Below the pieces are notes generated by a model. That model saw nothing but the letters and a program-made list of their open reading frames with translations. It made no database searches and was not told the DNA's origin. The translations under genes and the position numbers were made by a program. Below are positions 7,606 through 17,500 of a stretch of 64,000 nt of DNA, one piece after another; within the stretch, counting starts at the first letter, position 1; each line of letters begins with the position of its first letter. The stretch covers positions 1 to 64,000 of the forward strand of contig JAOHEK010000007.1 of the NCBI GenBank assembly GCA_028097405.1, given 5' to 3'. This stretch comes from Paracoccaceae bacterium (GTDB lineage: Bacteria > Pseudomonadota > Alphaproteobacteria > Rhodobacterales > Rhodobacteraceae).

Positions 7606-7782
7606 ATGAAACAGATTCCGAAAACAACAACAGATGATGCGCTTATTCAGGAGTTCCTGAACAAAGGCGGTAAGATCAGTGTCGGGAAAACCAAACCTTT
7701 GCCAAGTGAGTTGGGACTGAGCAACAATGCTTGGAACAACAAATTGACCAAGGAAGAAAAGGCCGCCCGGGACAAGAAGTGA
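7606..7782 (+). CDS. Small protein of unknown function
   Basis: A 58-residue, basic, Lys-rich protein (MKQIPKTTTDDALIQEFLNK at the start, TKEEKAARDKK at the end). It has no membrane segment or signal peptide. I do not recognise a named domain, but the composition and codon use look like a real gene. ATG at 7606 was preferred to a TTG two codons earlier. No strong ribosome site is visible. It sits alone between the sodB terminator and the fasciclin gene. Confidence 0.6.
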   Translation: MKQIPKTTTDDALIQEFLNKGGKISVGKTKPLPSELGLSNNAWNNKLTKEEKAARDKK

Positions 7783-7928
7783 TCTAACGGGGCGGGCCAG
7801 ATTTGTTCGCGATTGTAGTGCACGTCAGCTTAGGGGCCATGGTGTGGGCTACGCAAACGGTTCCCCCGATATGGTTTTTGGTGCACCTTTCACTGCTTAC
7901 CAATCATCTATGCTGTCGTCATGGCAAG

Positions 7929-7955
7929 AAAAAAGGGGCTGCGCATGACAGCCCC
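7929..7955 (-). terminator. Intrinsic terminator of the fasciclin gene
   Basis: Read on the minus strand, GGGGCTG, a 7-base loop and CAGCCCC are followed by six U residues (the A-tract at 7929-7934 on the plus strand). It lies 20 bases after the fasciclin stop codon. The 7-bp stem is perfect. Confidence 0.88.
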
Positions 7956-7974
7956 TTCGCGTGTTTCGAACCGC

Positions 7975-8451
7975 TTACGACGCAGGTAGGATCACTTTGT
8001 CGATGACGTGGATCACGCCGTTTGAGGCATCGACGTCGGCGGCGACGACGTTTGCGCCGTTCACTGTGACGCCACCCTCGGTCATGATTGTCACATCAGC
8101 ACCGTTGACTGTTGTGGCCGTCATTCCATTGGATAGATCGGTGGACATCACTTTGCCCGGCACGACGTGGAGGGTCAGGATCGTGGCCAATGTTTCTGGA
8201 TCGGCAAGCAGACCCTCGACTGTGCCGGCGGGCAGGGCGGCGAAAGCTTCATCCGTTGGGGCGAAGACTGTGAACGGACCTTCACCCTTCAGCGTGTCCA
8301 CAAGGCCTGCGGCCTGAACTGCGGCGACGAGCGTGGTGAATGTGCCGGCGTCGACGGCTGTGTCTACGATGTCCTTGCTATGGCCATCTGCGAAGGCTGA
8401 TGTTGCAATTGCTGCGGCTGCGGTTGCTGCAATAAATGTTCTGCGGATCAT
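7975..8451 (-). CDS. Secreted fasciclin (FAS1) domain protein
   Basis: A 158-residue exported protein. It has a signal peptide [19 protein letters not shown] ending in FADG. A single FAS1 domain follows, with the typical blocks [46 protein letters not shown] and [16 protein letters not shown]1 domains mediate adhesion; the bacterial ligand is unknown. The start at 8451 was chosen over an upstream in-frame start because GGAGACACAAT precedes it and the signal peptide begins exactly there. It is a single-gene unit with its own terminator. Confidence 0.93.
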   Translation of the reverse strand: MIRRTFIAATAAAAIATSAFADGHSKDIVDTAVDAGTFTTLVAAVQAAGLVDTLKGEGPFTVFAPTDEAFAALPAGTVEGLLADPETLATILTLHVVPGKVMSTDLSNGMTATTVNGADVTIMTEGGVTVNGANVVAADVDASNGVIHVIDKVILPAS

Positions 8452-8798
8452 ATTGTGTCTCCAAAATCGAACCATGCCGTTGTTGGCATCAAGGGGATTA
8501 CGCCACTAAGTCTGAATTGGATCAGCGGGGTTTTCCGCCTGTGCGGCTTGACGAAAATGTGCGGCGGGCTATGCCAGCGGCATTTTGGAAATCCAGTCAC
8601 GTTAACGTTTTATTTCGTAATAACCGGTTGGCCAATTCAGCACCCGCGTCGAATTGAGCACATGATGTCGCGGCCAGTGCTTTTACGTTAGTGTGGTGAA
8701 TAGTGAACATGGGGCAGACAGCTGAAAGGTGTCGCATAGCGTCCGCCCAGTTGCTTTGCGCTCTTTCATCGCCCCAGAGTTTCTGATCTTCAGCTTCC
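8452..8798. other. 347-base intergenic region between fasciclin and rarD
   Basis: This holds the divergent promoter areas of the fasciclin gene (minus) and the RarD-like gene (plus). No further gene, strong palindrome or RNA was recognised. Confidence 0.4.
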
Positions 8799-9705
8799 AT
8801 GATACAGTTTTCTGAACCCACCAAGGGCGTTTTGGCGATTGTAACGGCTGCGACCATTTGGGGGTTTCAGCCGATCTTTTATGGCTTCCTGCTGGATGTT
8901 CCGGCAGGCGACGTGGCGGCGCATCGGGTGTTTTGGTCGATGGTGTTTTTCACCGGACTTTTGGCGTTTCAGAGCAGACTTGGCGCGTTGAAATCTGCCG
9001 TCACAAACCGAGATCAGGTGGGCTGGACGTTTCTGGCCGCGGTATTGGTCAGCTTTAATTGGTTCTTTTTCGTCTATGCCATTCAAACCGGTCGACTGAC
9101 GGAATCAAGCCTTGGGTACTACATTTATCCGCTGGTCTCGGTCGGGTTTGGGTATCTATTTTACCGCGAACGGTTCCCGCGCCTGCAGTGGCTGGCATTG
9201 GGCATCATGATCATGGGTGTATTGACCCTGACGCTTGGTTTGGGCGTCGTGCCGCTGATCAGCCTGATTCTTGCGGCCACATTTTCGATGTACGGGATTG
9301 TTAAAAAAACGGGTTTCAACCGGGCCAATGGTATCGGTGACGGCAGAGGTCTGGATGGTGGCGCCATTTGCTTTGGGTTGGATTCTGTTCTTTTCGACAT
9401 CAAGCCAGTTGTCGATGGGGCAATGGGGATTGTTGATGTTAAGCGGTCCGCTGACAGGGTTGCCGCTGATCTTGTTCGCCTATGCATCGCAACGTCAAAA
9501 GCTGTCGACCGTGGGGCTGATTTCCTATCTGAACCCGACGTTACAATTTCTTGTCGCGGTGTTGGTCTTTGCTGAACCTGTCACCGGCTGGCATGGAGCT
9601 GCCTTGCTGCTGATCTGGGTGGCCTTGGGGCTTTATAGCATAAGCGCGTTTCGTCAAGAACGGGACAGGGTGGTTTCCAAAGTGTCGATGTCGGGGACGA
9701 TCTGA
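8799..9705 (+). pseudogene. rarD: RarD-like EamA permease, frameshifted at an A7 run
   Basis: Ten-helix drug/metabolite transporter of the RarD branch. The first frame reads GVLAIVTAATIWGFQPIFYG through FSMYGIVKK and then drifts into nonsense. From 9302 the +1-shifted frame continues the family sequence: KKRVSTGPMVSVTAEVWMVA, then FAYASQRQKLSTVGLISYLN, to a stop at 9705. The break is at TTAAAAAAAC (A run 9303-9309); six As would restore one frame of about 301 residues. The two halves together cover the whole family length, so the loss is recent, or it is a sequencing error, or slippage on the A run rescues it. The 3' end overlaps the convergent LOG gene by 52 bases. Confidence 0.85.
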
Positions 9706-10205
9706 AACAGGCGTTTCAGGTTCGCATCGGCAAACCCTTCGGTGATTACGTGGTCGATCAGCGCGTTAAGAGGCTGCCAGTATCCATTGATATCGATTAG
9801 AAATATCGGCTTGTCGTGCAAGCCTAGCTGCGCCCAAGTCAGAATCTCGAAGAACTCGTCTAATGATCCAGCACCGCCGGGCAGAACGGCAATGGCGTCG
9901 GCATTCATGAACATCACCTTCTTACGCTCGTGCATAGTCTCGGTGATGATCCGGTCGCCGAATAGTCCGCGTGGCGCTTCGCGGTTTAACAAATGGGTTG
10001 GAATGATCCCCAACGTGGGCGATCCACCAGCATGCGCGGCTTCGGCGACAGCGCCCATGATCCCGACGTCTCCGGCCCCGTAAACCAAGCGCCAGCCCTT
10101 CGCGGCAATAAGCGCACCGAGATCGTTCGCGGCTTTTAAGTAGACGGGGTTTACGCCTGGGCGGGCGCCGCAATAAACACAAAGCGAGAGGTTCGGCTGT
10201 GGCAT
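9654..10205 (-). CDS. LOG family protein (TIGR00730 type)
   Basis: A 183-residue Rossmann-fold protein of the Lonely Guy family, which cleaves nucleoside 5'-monophosphates to base and ribose phosphate; in plants and some bacteria this releases cytokinins. The active-site motif is PGGAGSLDEFFEILTWAQLG, matching PGGxGTxxE with Ser in place of Thr. The N terminus has SLCVYCGARPG and LVYGAGDVGIMG. The substrate in this organism is unknown. It converges with and overlaps the tail of the rarD-like gene. Confidence 0.93.
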   Translation of the reverse strand: MPQPNLSLCVYCGARPGVNPVYLKAANDLGALIAAKGWRLVYGAGDVGIMGAVAEAAHAGGSPTLGIIPTHLLNREAPRGLFGDRIITETMHERKKVMFMNADAIAVLPGGAGSLDEFFEILTWAQLGLHDKPIFLIDINGYWQPLNALIDHVITEGFADANLKRLFQIVPDIDTLETTLSRS

Positions 10206-10325
10206 CGGGGGACTGACTTCCGGAAATGGTGTTTTGACCCTTGTTATCGGTGTTGATAGGGTCTCTCAAGCGCCTGTGCTGGGCACGCGATTGACTGGGG
10301 TAAACCCAACCTGGGGAGACATGCT

Positions 10326-11816
10326 GTGAAGCCGTTATGGAAAGGCATCATTGCCGTTTTGATCTCAGCCGTTGTGCTGATCGTTTTCTGGCTGTCTCAG
10401 CAACCGGGGTCCGATGTCGCGCTTGCACCACCATCAGAAAATGCGCCTTCCGAAGACAAGGCCGCACCTGTGGTGGCGGTGTTGCCAGAGGCAGAATCAG
10501 AATTGCTTGAAGCTCAGACTGGATCCCAGACGGAACAGGCCGATGTCGCTGAAACCGTTGAGGAAGAGCTTGCGGACGAAGTTGAGAAAGAGCTTGCGGG
10601 CGAAATTGAGGAAAGCGTTGACCCGGGGCCTCTGCCCAGTGATGCCACTTTCGATATCGTGCGCGTCGAACCCGGTGGGTCTACCTTGATTGCCGGGAGC
10701 GGTGTTCCGGGTGCGGGTATCACGCTTTTCTTGAACGGCGAGGTTGCTGGTGAGACTGTATCAGACTCGACGGGTGGTTTTGTTCTTTTCGCGGAACTTG
10801 GGGCTTCGGATGCGCCTCGGGTTCTGACGTTGGCCGAGACGTGGGCGGACGGCACTGTTAGCGAAGCGCCTGTTTCGGTCATTCTTGCCCCTGTACCACC
10901 AGTTGTTATCGCCGAGGCGGACACCGAGGAGCAAACCGCCGATTTAAGCGAGAAAACCACGGATGAGACATCCGGCGAACAGGCATCCGCCTTAACCAGT
11001 AATACCGACCAGACAGACCTCGGCGATGTTGCTGTGGCCGCACTTGACGCAGGCATCGACAAACCCGAACAGCCGGGTGAAATCGAAATACCCGGCACAG
11101 ATATCGCGATCGACGACGCATTGGCGGAAGACACGAACGTGACCGCTGCTGAACCCGCCGCCGATATCGGCGCGCCGGCCTCGCCCGGGGATGTCGCCGC
11201 AGGAACCGCCCTAGCGGACGCGGTTGCAGCAACCGACACAGGCCCAGCCGTGGAGGCGCTTGATGCACCTCAGGCTCCGACCGTGCTTTTGGCGGATGAA
11301 GAGGGTGTTCGGGTATTGCAAAACGCAGGTGATCAGCCAGTGGCCCTGACGAATGTGTCGATTGATACGATCAGTTACGACGACCAAGGCGAAGTGTCTT
11401 TGTCGGGGCGCGCGACGGGTGTGGCTTCGGTTCGGGTGTATTTAAACAACAAGCCATTGTTGGATGCAGACGTCGACAAAGGTGGGTTGTGGCGGACCGA
11501 GCTGCCGGATGTGGACACGGGCACTTACACGCTTCGGGTGGATGAATTGAATGCGGAAGGCAACGTGGTTTCGCGCGCCGAGACCCCATTTCAACGGGAA
11601 TCCGTTGAAATGATCAAGGCGTTGGACACAGCCCCCAAGGCCGAGTTTGCGCCGGTGTCGTTGATCACCGTTCAACCCGGCAACACGCTTTGGCAGATCG
11701 CGCGCGAGAAATACGGCGATGGCCCGTTGTTTGTGCGCGTTTTCGAGGCGAACGCAGATCGCATCCGCGATCCTGACCTGATTTTCCCCGGTCAGATATT
11801 CTCGGTGCCTGACTGA
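10326..11816 (+). CDS. LysM-domain envelope protein with acidic Ala/Glu-rich linker
   Basis: A 496-residue protein anchored by an N-terminal hydrophobic segment (residues 6-24, GIIAVLISAVVLIVFWL). A Glu/Ala-rich stretch with short internal repeats (EELADEVEKELAGEIEE, about 77-95) follows. There are two Ig-like beta modules, at about 108-190 (STLIAGSGVPGAGITLFLNG) and 345-425 (GEVSLSGRATGVASVRVYLN), with a long acidic spacer between them. The C terminus is a LysM domain (VQPGNTLWQIAREKYGDG to FPGQIFSVPD). It probably binds peptidoglycan in the periplasm. The start is GTG, supported by GGGGAGA eight bases upstream; the ATG at 10321 is out of frame and stops at once. Confidence 0.88.
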   Translation: MKPLWKGIIAVLISAVVLIVFWLSQQPGSDVALAPPSENAPSEDKAAPVVAVLPEAESELLEAQTGSQTEQADVAETVEEELADEVEKELAGEIEESVDPGPLPSDATFDIVRVEPGGSTLIAGSGVPGAGITLFLNGEVAGETVSDSTGGFVLFAELGASDAPRVLTLAETWADGTVSEAPVSVILAPVPPVVIAEADTEEQTADLSEKTTDETSGEQASALTSNTDQTDLGDVAVAALDAGIDKPEQPGEIEIPGTDIAIDDALAEDTNVTAAEPAADIGAPASPGDVAAGTALADAVAATDTGPAVEALDAPQAPTVLLADEEGVRVLQNAGDQPVALTNVSIDTISYDDQGEVSLSGRATGVASVRVYLNNKPLLDADVDKGGLWRTELPDVDTGTYTLRVDELNAEGNVVSRAETPFQRESVEMIKALDTAPKAEFAPVSLITVQPGNTLWQIAREKYGDGPLFVRVFEANADRIRDPDLIFPGQIFSVPD

Positions 11817-11944
11817 TATTGGGCTGCCCAACTGACCAATTTATGCGCGTTCAGCGCAGGCTATTGGATTGATGGGTGCCAAGCCCTGACCTGGTTCTTT
11901 TGATCGACTGGTGTTCCGGGAAAGAAGCCCCTAACTAAGCATTT

Positions 11945-13756
11945 ATGAGTGACAGTTTCTCCCCCGAAGAGGCCCGCCGAAGTGGCCTGAATACCATTCG
12001 GAAAGTTGCCCCTTATCTTTGGCCCGACGACGAACCATGGGTAAAACGTCGGGTGGTTCTGGCGGTGTTCGCCTTGTTCCTTTCCAAGTTCATCGCCGTT
12101 GGCACGCCGTTTTTCTACAAATCTGCCGTCGATATTTTGTCTGGCGACACACCAAATACCGCTTGGGCACTTGGACTGGGCGCGATCGGGATTACCGTCG
12201 CTTATGGCTTTGCGCGCTTGATGAATGTGGGCTTTCAGCAGTTGCGTGATGTGATCTTTGCTGCTGTGGGTCAGCGCGCCTTGCGCAAGTTGGCATTAGA
12301 GACCTTCCGGCATATCCACGCTCTTTCGATGCGCTATCACATCACGCGAAAAACCGGCGGCTTGTCTCGGATTGTCGAACGGGGTGTGAAAGGCGTTGAG
12401 TTCCTATTGAGGTTCCTTTTGTTTTCCATAGGGCCGTTGATTCTTGAATTGTTGATGATCGCCGTTGTTTTGGCCGTGTTGTTCGACATCTGGTATCTTG
12501 TCGTCGTCGCGGTAACGATTGCATTTTATGTCTGGTTCACGTTCCGGGTCACGGAATGGCGGGTGAAAATCCGCAAAGAGATGAACGATCAGGACACCGA
12601 CGCCAATCAAAAGGCCATCGACAGTCTTTTAAACTTTGAAACGGTCAAGTATTTCGGCGCGGAAGACCGCGAAGCTGATCGTTACGACGGGGCGATGGAA
12701 CGCTATGTGGCCGCCGCCTTGAAAACCTCGTACACGCTGGCGTTCTTGAACTTTGGGCAGTCGGTTTTCATTACTGCCGGTCTGGTCGGCGTGATGGTGA
12801 TGGCGGCCATTGGTGTGTCAAATGGAACGCTGACAGTGGGCGATTTTGTGATGGTGAACGCCTATATGATACAGATCACCATGCCGCTGAATTTTCTGGG
12901 CACCGTTTATCGCGAAATCCGCCAAGCGCTGGTCGATATGGGCGAGATGTTTGATCTGCTCGAGCAACCTGCCGAGGTGAAAGATGCACCGAATGCGCCT
13001 GCTTTGAAGGTCAATGGTGGTGCGGTGCGGTTCGAGGATGTGCATTTCGGCTACGACGCTGCTCGGCCTATTTTGAAGGGCGTGACCTTGGATGTGCCTG
13101 CGGGTCAAACCGTGGCTATTGTCGGCCCTTCGGGGTCTGGTAAATCGACCATCGGCCGGTTGTTGTTCCGGTTCTACGACGTGGCGGGCGGGTCGTTGAA
13201 AATCGACGGTCAAGACGTGCGTGAGATCACGCAGAAAAGCCTGCATTCGTCGGTTGGCGTGGTACCGCAGGACACTGTGCTGTTCAATGACACCATCCAT
13301 TACAACATCGCTTACGGTCGTTCCGATGCTAGCGAAGCCGAGATCCGCGATGCCGCCAAAGCCGCAAAGATCCATGAGTTTATCCTAAGTCTGCCAGACG
13401 GCTACGACACAACCGTGGGCGAGCGTGGCTTGAAGCTGTCGGGCGGTGAAAAGCAGCGGGTCGGCATCGCGCGGACCTTGTTAAAGAATCCACCGATCCT
13501 GTTGTTGGACGAGGCGACAAGTGCGCTGGATACGGAAACCGAGGCTGAAATTCAGCACGAACTTCAAGCCATGGGCCAAGGGCGCACCGTTCTGACGATT
13601 GCGCACCGGTTGTCGACGGTGGCCCATGCGGACCGGATCGTGGTACTGGAAAAGGGCGTGATCGTCGAAGAAGGCACCCACGAAGGTTTGTTAGAGCAAC
13701 AGGGGCGCTATTCCACGCTTTGGCACATGCAGGCGTCAGAGGAAGACGCGGCCTGA
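11945..13756 (+). CDS. Atm1-type ABC exporter (permease fused to ATPase)
   Basis: A 603-residue half-transporter. Six membrane helices fill residues 35-320 (KFIAVGTPFFYKSAVDIL early on, and the Atm1/HMT1-like NFETVKYFGAEDREADRYDG). The ATPase domain has Walker A GPSGSGKST, signature LSGGEKQRVGIARTLL, Walker B ILLLDEATSALD and H-loop TIAHRLSTV. Family members export glutathione-linked compounds and link to iron-sulfur or heavy-metal handling; that role is from the family. It stands alone on its strand with a 128-base upstream gap. Confidence 0.93.
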   Translation: MSDSFSPEEARRSGLNTIRKVAPYLWPDDEPWVKRRVVLAVFALFLSKFIAVGTPFFYKSAVDILSGDTPNTAWALGLGAIGITVAYGFARLMNVGFQQLRDVIFAAVGQRALRKLALETFRHIHALSMRYHITRKTGGLSRIVERGVKGVEFLLRFLLFSIGPLILELLMIAVVLAVLFDIWYLVVVAVTIAFYVWFTFRVTEWRVKIRKEMNDQDTDANQKAIDSLLNFETVKYFGAEDREADRYDGAMERYVAAALKTSYTLAFLNFGQSVFITAGLVGVMVMAAIGVSNGTLTVGDFVMVNAYMIQITMPLNFLGTVYREIRQALVDMGEMFDLLEQPAEVKDAPNAPALKVNGGAVRFEDVHFGYDAARPILKGVTLDVPAGQTVAIVGPSGSGKSTIGRLLFRFYDVAGGSLKIDGQDVREITQKSLHSSVGVVPQDTVLFNDTIHYNIAYGRSDASEAEIRDAAKAAKIHEFILSLPDGYDTTVGERGLKLSGGEKQRVGIARTLLKNPPILLLDEATSALDTETEAEIQHELQAMGQGRTVLTIAHRLSTVAHADRIVVLEKGVIVEEGTHEGLLEQQGRYSTLWHMQASEEDAA

Positions 13757-13775
13757 GTGGGGCAGCAATCTGCGC

Positions 13776-14447
13776 TTAATTCAGTTCACGCATCCCTTCG
13801 ACAATGGCTTTGCGGCGACTTTCATCTTCGAAGTGAATAAGGTCTGGACGTTCGATGAAATCTGCTACGCGGCTCATGGAAAACATTTGTTCAATTCGCA
13901 CCATTTGATCCCGGATCGGTTCTTCGACTTTCTCAATCAACGCGTCACGCTGCGTCAGAAACGGTGCACCGGGACCTGCTTCGAAAAAGGCATACAACTC
14001 TGCATATTCGGGGGTCTCAGGATCGCCAGTCAGAAGGTTCTGGCCGTTTTCACTTCGATAGTAATTGGCCAAAGCAGTGATTTCGTCCGGAGTGAATAAC
14101 TCAAGATACGCGCTGCGATGATACTCTTTGATCGTAAGCAGGTAATCTTTCACGGAATCGCCAAAGAGCGCTTTGGTGAAGCGATCAGGATCGATAACTG
14201 TTCCGCCCAACTCCTCTATGCCTGAGCGAATACTGGCGCTAACCTCTTGGCTCATTTGGACTTCCGCAGCCAGATCTGCGCGATTTTTCTCGGTGACGAC
14301 ATAATTTAAGTCTGCCAGAAACTTCTCATGATCGACATCATCAAGTTCCGCTAGACCTTGGGGTTGATCTGATGGAGCTGCGCCCATGAAAACGATAACA
14401 ACAGCACCCAAAAAGGTGCAGATGGTCAGGATCAGAAACGACTTCAT
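13776..14447 (-). CDS. DUF2059-like exported or membrane-anchored protein
   Basis: A 223-residue protein that starts MKSFLILTICTFLGAVVIVF, a signal peptide or membrane anchor. The remainder is helical and acidic. The stretch YLELFTPDEITALANYYRSE followed by NGQNLL is what DUF2059 proteins show (FTxxEL...FYxSxxG). Function is unknown. The start was moved to 14447 because an upstream in-frame start would put 16 residues ahead of the hydrophobic segment. It lies downstream of the RND pump genes on the same strand, 64 bases after them. Confidence 0.7.
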   Translation of the reverse strand: MKSFLILTICTFLGAVVIVFMGAAPSDQPQGLAELDDVDHEKFLADLNYVVTEKNRADLAAEVQMSQEVSASIRSGIEELGGTVIDPDRFTKALFGDSVKDYLLTIKEYHRSAYLELFTPDEITALANYYRSENGQNLLTGDPETPEYAELYAFFEAGPGAPFLTQRDALIEKVEEPIRDQMVRIEQMFSMSRVADFIERPDLIHFEDESRRKAIVEGMRELN

Positions 14448-14510
14448 ACAACCAGCGATATTGATGGTTTTGGGCAGCAATATGGCTTGAGGCACGGCTG
14501 CGCGCCGGTT

Positions 14511-17500
14511 TTATTCGGCCACCTGCAAGGTGGGCGTTGCGCGCGGTGACGATGGGTCTGCATCCACGTCCCAGATCACCTCGGTCGCTTTTTGGTTTCG
14601 GGCCGCGCGACTAAGCGCCCAATCGCGCGCTGATGCGCTGCGTCGACCACCGGTTAGGGCAGACAGTGCGGTCAGCACAAATCCCAAGATCGACCAGCAC
14701 CAGATGCGCAGGGCCAGCATCGACGGTGTGAACACAAGTGTCAGCACCGTCGCGATGCCAAGGCCAAAGACCACTGCTGTCGCCAGTTGTTTCCACCAAA
14801 GCGCTGTCGGGCTGTCGACGGAATAGCCGCCTCCGATAAAGTCGAGGCTAAGGCCGAACATCATCGGCGAAAGACCCGCCATGGTGGTGATCGTGGTCAG
14901 CAGAACGGGGCGAATACGGGCTTCCGCAGTGCGAATAATCGCTTCGATCCTTGGCATGTACCTTGAGTATTCTTGATAGGTATCAATCAGGACAATGTTG
15001 TTGTTCACCACAATTCCCGCGAGCGCGACGATTCCTGTGCCTGTCATGATGATGGAAAATGGCTGGTCCATGACCAACATGCCGATCAGCACGCCTGCAG
15101 TCGACAGAACCACCGCCAGCAGCACCAGAACGGCGTTATAGACGCTGTTGAACTGGGCCAGAAGGATGATGAACATCAGCCCCAATGCCGCCGAGAAACC
15201 CGTTTGTAGGAAGGCGGCACTTTCGGCCTGATCTTCCTGATCGCCGGTCCATTCCCAATCGACATTGGGGAATGGGTCGGTGGTTTCGATCCACTGGGTC
15301 AGAACCTCAATCCGTTCGTTAGGGTTTACGGGCACGAAGCTAATACCTTCGCTCTGCACTGTTTCGACCAACGCAAGACGGTCGTTCGCAAAAACCGGAT
15401 CGTTCATCGAGAAGTTGCGATAAAAAGAACCATCCTTTTCGATAACTCGGGAGTCTCCGTTCTCGGCTGCCGCCTCTGTCGTTTCGCTGGCATAACCCAA
15501 GATTTCGTCGTCTTGCATGATCTTGACCATGCCCGGTTCCACACCCGCTTTCACATCGAAGAACCGTTTCTGATCAATGCGATTGATCTGGGAAAGCTGA
15601 GCCACCGGTTTGCGCGTGATGAAGTTCGACAAGGGGATCAAACCGTCTGGGGTGCGTACCTTCAGCGTATCCAAAGTGGCCAGCACCCGGTCGCTTTCGG
15701 GCAGGCGCACGCGGATTTCGACTTCCTCGTCCGAACTGTCGACGCGCATGGTGTCCAAGAAAATACCGCGCGTCACCAATTGCACCATACCGCCGACGAT
15801 GGCGACATCGGCGCCATATCGTCCGGCTTCTTCAACATCAACGTCGATCTGCCAGTCGATGCCGGGCAGGGGCAGGTTGTCTTCCTGAGCGATCAGCCCC
15901 GGCATTGTATCGAAGTAGGCGCGCGCTTTGGCGGTGGCGGCCTGAAGCGCGACCCAGTTGTCGGACTTTAAGCGCAGGTGCACAGGCTTGGCCGAAGCGG
16001 GGCCTTGGGCAAGGTTCAGAACTTCGTATTTGATGCCCGGAATGACGGCCAGCCTTGCCTCAAGGTCTGTGATCACGCGATTGCCGTCGAGGTCTTCCAG
16101 CGGGATGTCGTTTTCTGCGGCATAGGCCGGACGGTCGCCCCATGGGACCAGTTCGATCTGCACCTGACCAATGGCGTCATTGGGCCCCGAGGCGCCGCCA
16201 GTGTTCGAATTTAATCCACCTTCACCGGCAAAGGCAAAGGCGCTGTCGATGCCGGGGGTTTCCATGATGACGGCTTCGACGCGGCTGACCAGCGCATCCT
16301 TTTCAACCAGCCCCAAGTTGCCACGAGCGCGGACATAGACGATGGCCTGCTCTGGCTCGGTATCGACGAAGAATTCTACGCCGTTATTGTTTTCGCCGAA
16401 GTAGCCAAAGACGGTGACGACAAAAAACGCGACGGCGGCGATGGTGACCACGGGCATGATGGGATTGCCGACGATGAAGGCGATGAAATGGCCAAAGGGC
16501 GTGCGGTGGCCTTCGGTATTGATCCGGGTGCGTTTGCGTTCGATTCTTGCCGAACCAAGCACGATGGAAGACAAAATGGCCGCTGCAATGAACAGGACCG
16601 GGCCAAGCAGGAAGGGCAAGGGCGCCGCGCCGCCCGTCAGATAGCTTGGGTTGATTGTTTGCATGGCTGCGATGAACAAACCGTACAGCACAATGGGCAC
16701 GAGGGCCGCGCGTATCATCCATGGTAAGCGGCGTGTCAAAGCGGCCGAAGCGCCTTCAAAACTGCGGCTCATCCGGCCTGCGACACCGCCCATAACTGGC
16801 AGATAGATCAGCGCGACGACCAGTGACGCCGAAAGGACGAAGATCAGCGTTACAGGCAGCATGCCCATGAATTGTCCCGGCACGCCCGGCCAGAACAGCA
16901 TCGGCAGGAAGGCGCAAAGCGTCGTGGCCGTCGACGACACCACCGGCCAGAACATTCGCTTAGCGGCTTCGACATAGGCTTTCATCGGCCCGACGCCATC
17001 TTGGATACGTTTGTCGGCGTATTCGACCACCACGATGGCCCCATCAACCAACATGCCTACGGCTAGGATCAGGCCAAACATAACGATGTTCGAAATCGAG
17101 ATACCCATGACCGCCAAAAGCGCGAAACACAGCAAGAACGATGTCGGGATCGCGAAGCCGACCAATAGGGCCGAACGTGGACCCAAGGCTGCCAATACCA
17201 CAATCATCACCAGCGCAATGGCCGTCAAAACCGAGCCTTCCAACTGGCTGACCATCGAATTCACCGTGCGGGACTGATCGTTCGAGGTGCCGACCTTAAT
17301 GGCTTCTTGAAGCTCTGGCGGCCAAGTTGCCCTTTCAGCTTCGACCTCGGCGCGGATCAAATCGGCGGTGTCGATGATGTTGAAGCCTTTGCGCTTCACG
17401 ACCTGAAGTGCGACAGTTTTTTCCGTGTTAAATCGGGCGGTTCCGGCGCGATCTTCAAACGTCAGGCGTATTTCGGCGATATCGCCCATAGTCACAACCC

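Noticed and set aside
9297-9312. Programmed -1 frameshifting in the RarD-like gene
   Set aside because: The downstream frame needs a +1 change (loss of one A), not a -1 slip, so a classical slippery heptamer does not explain it. Mutation, error or transcriptional slippage remain.
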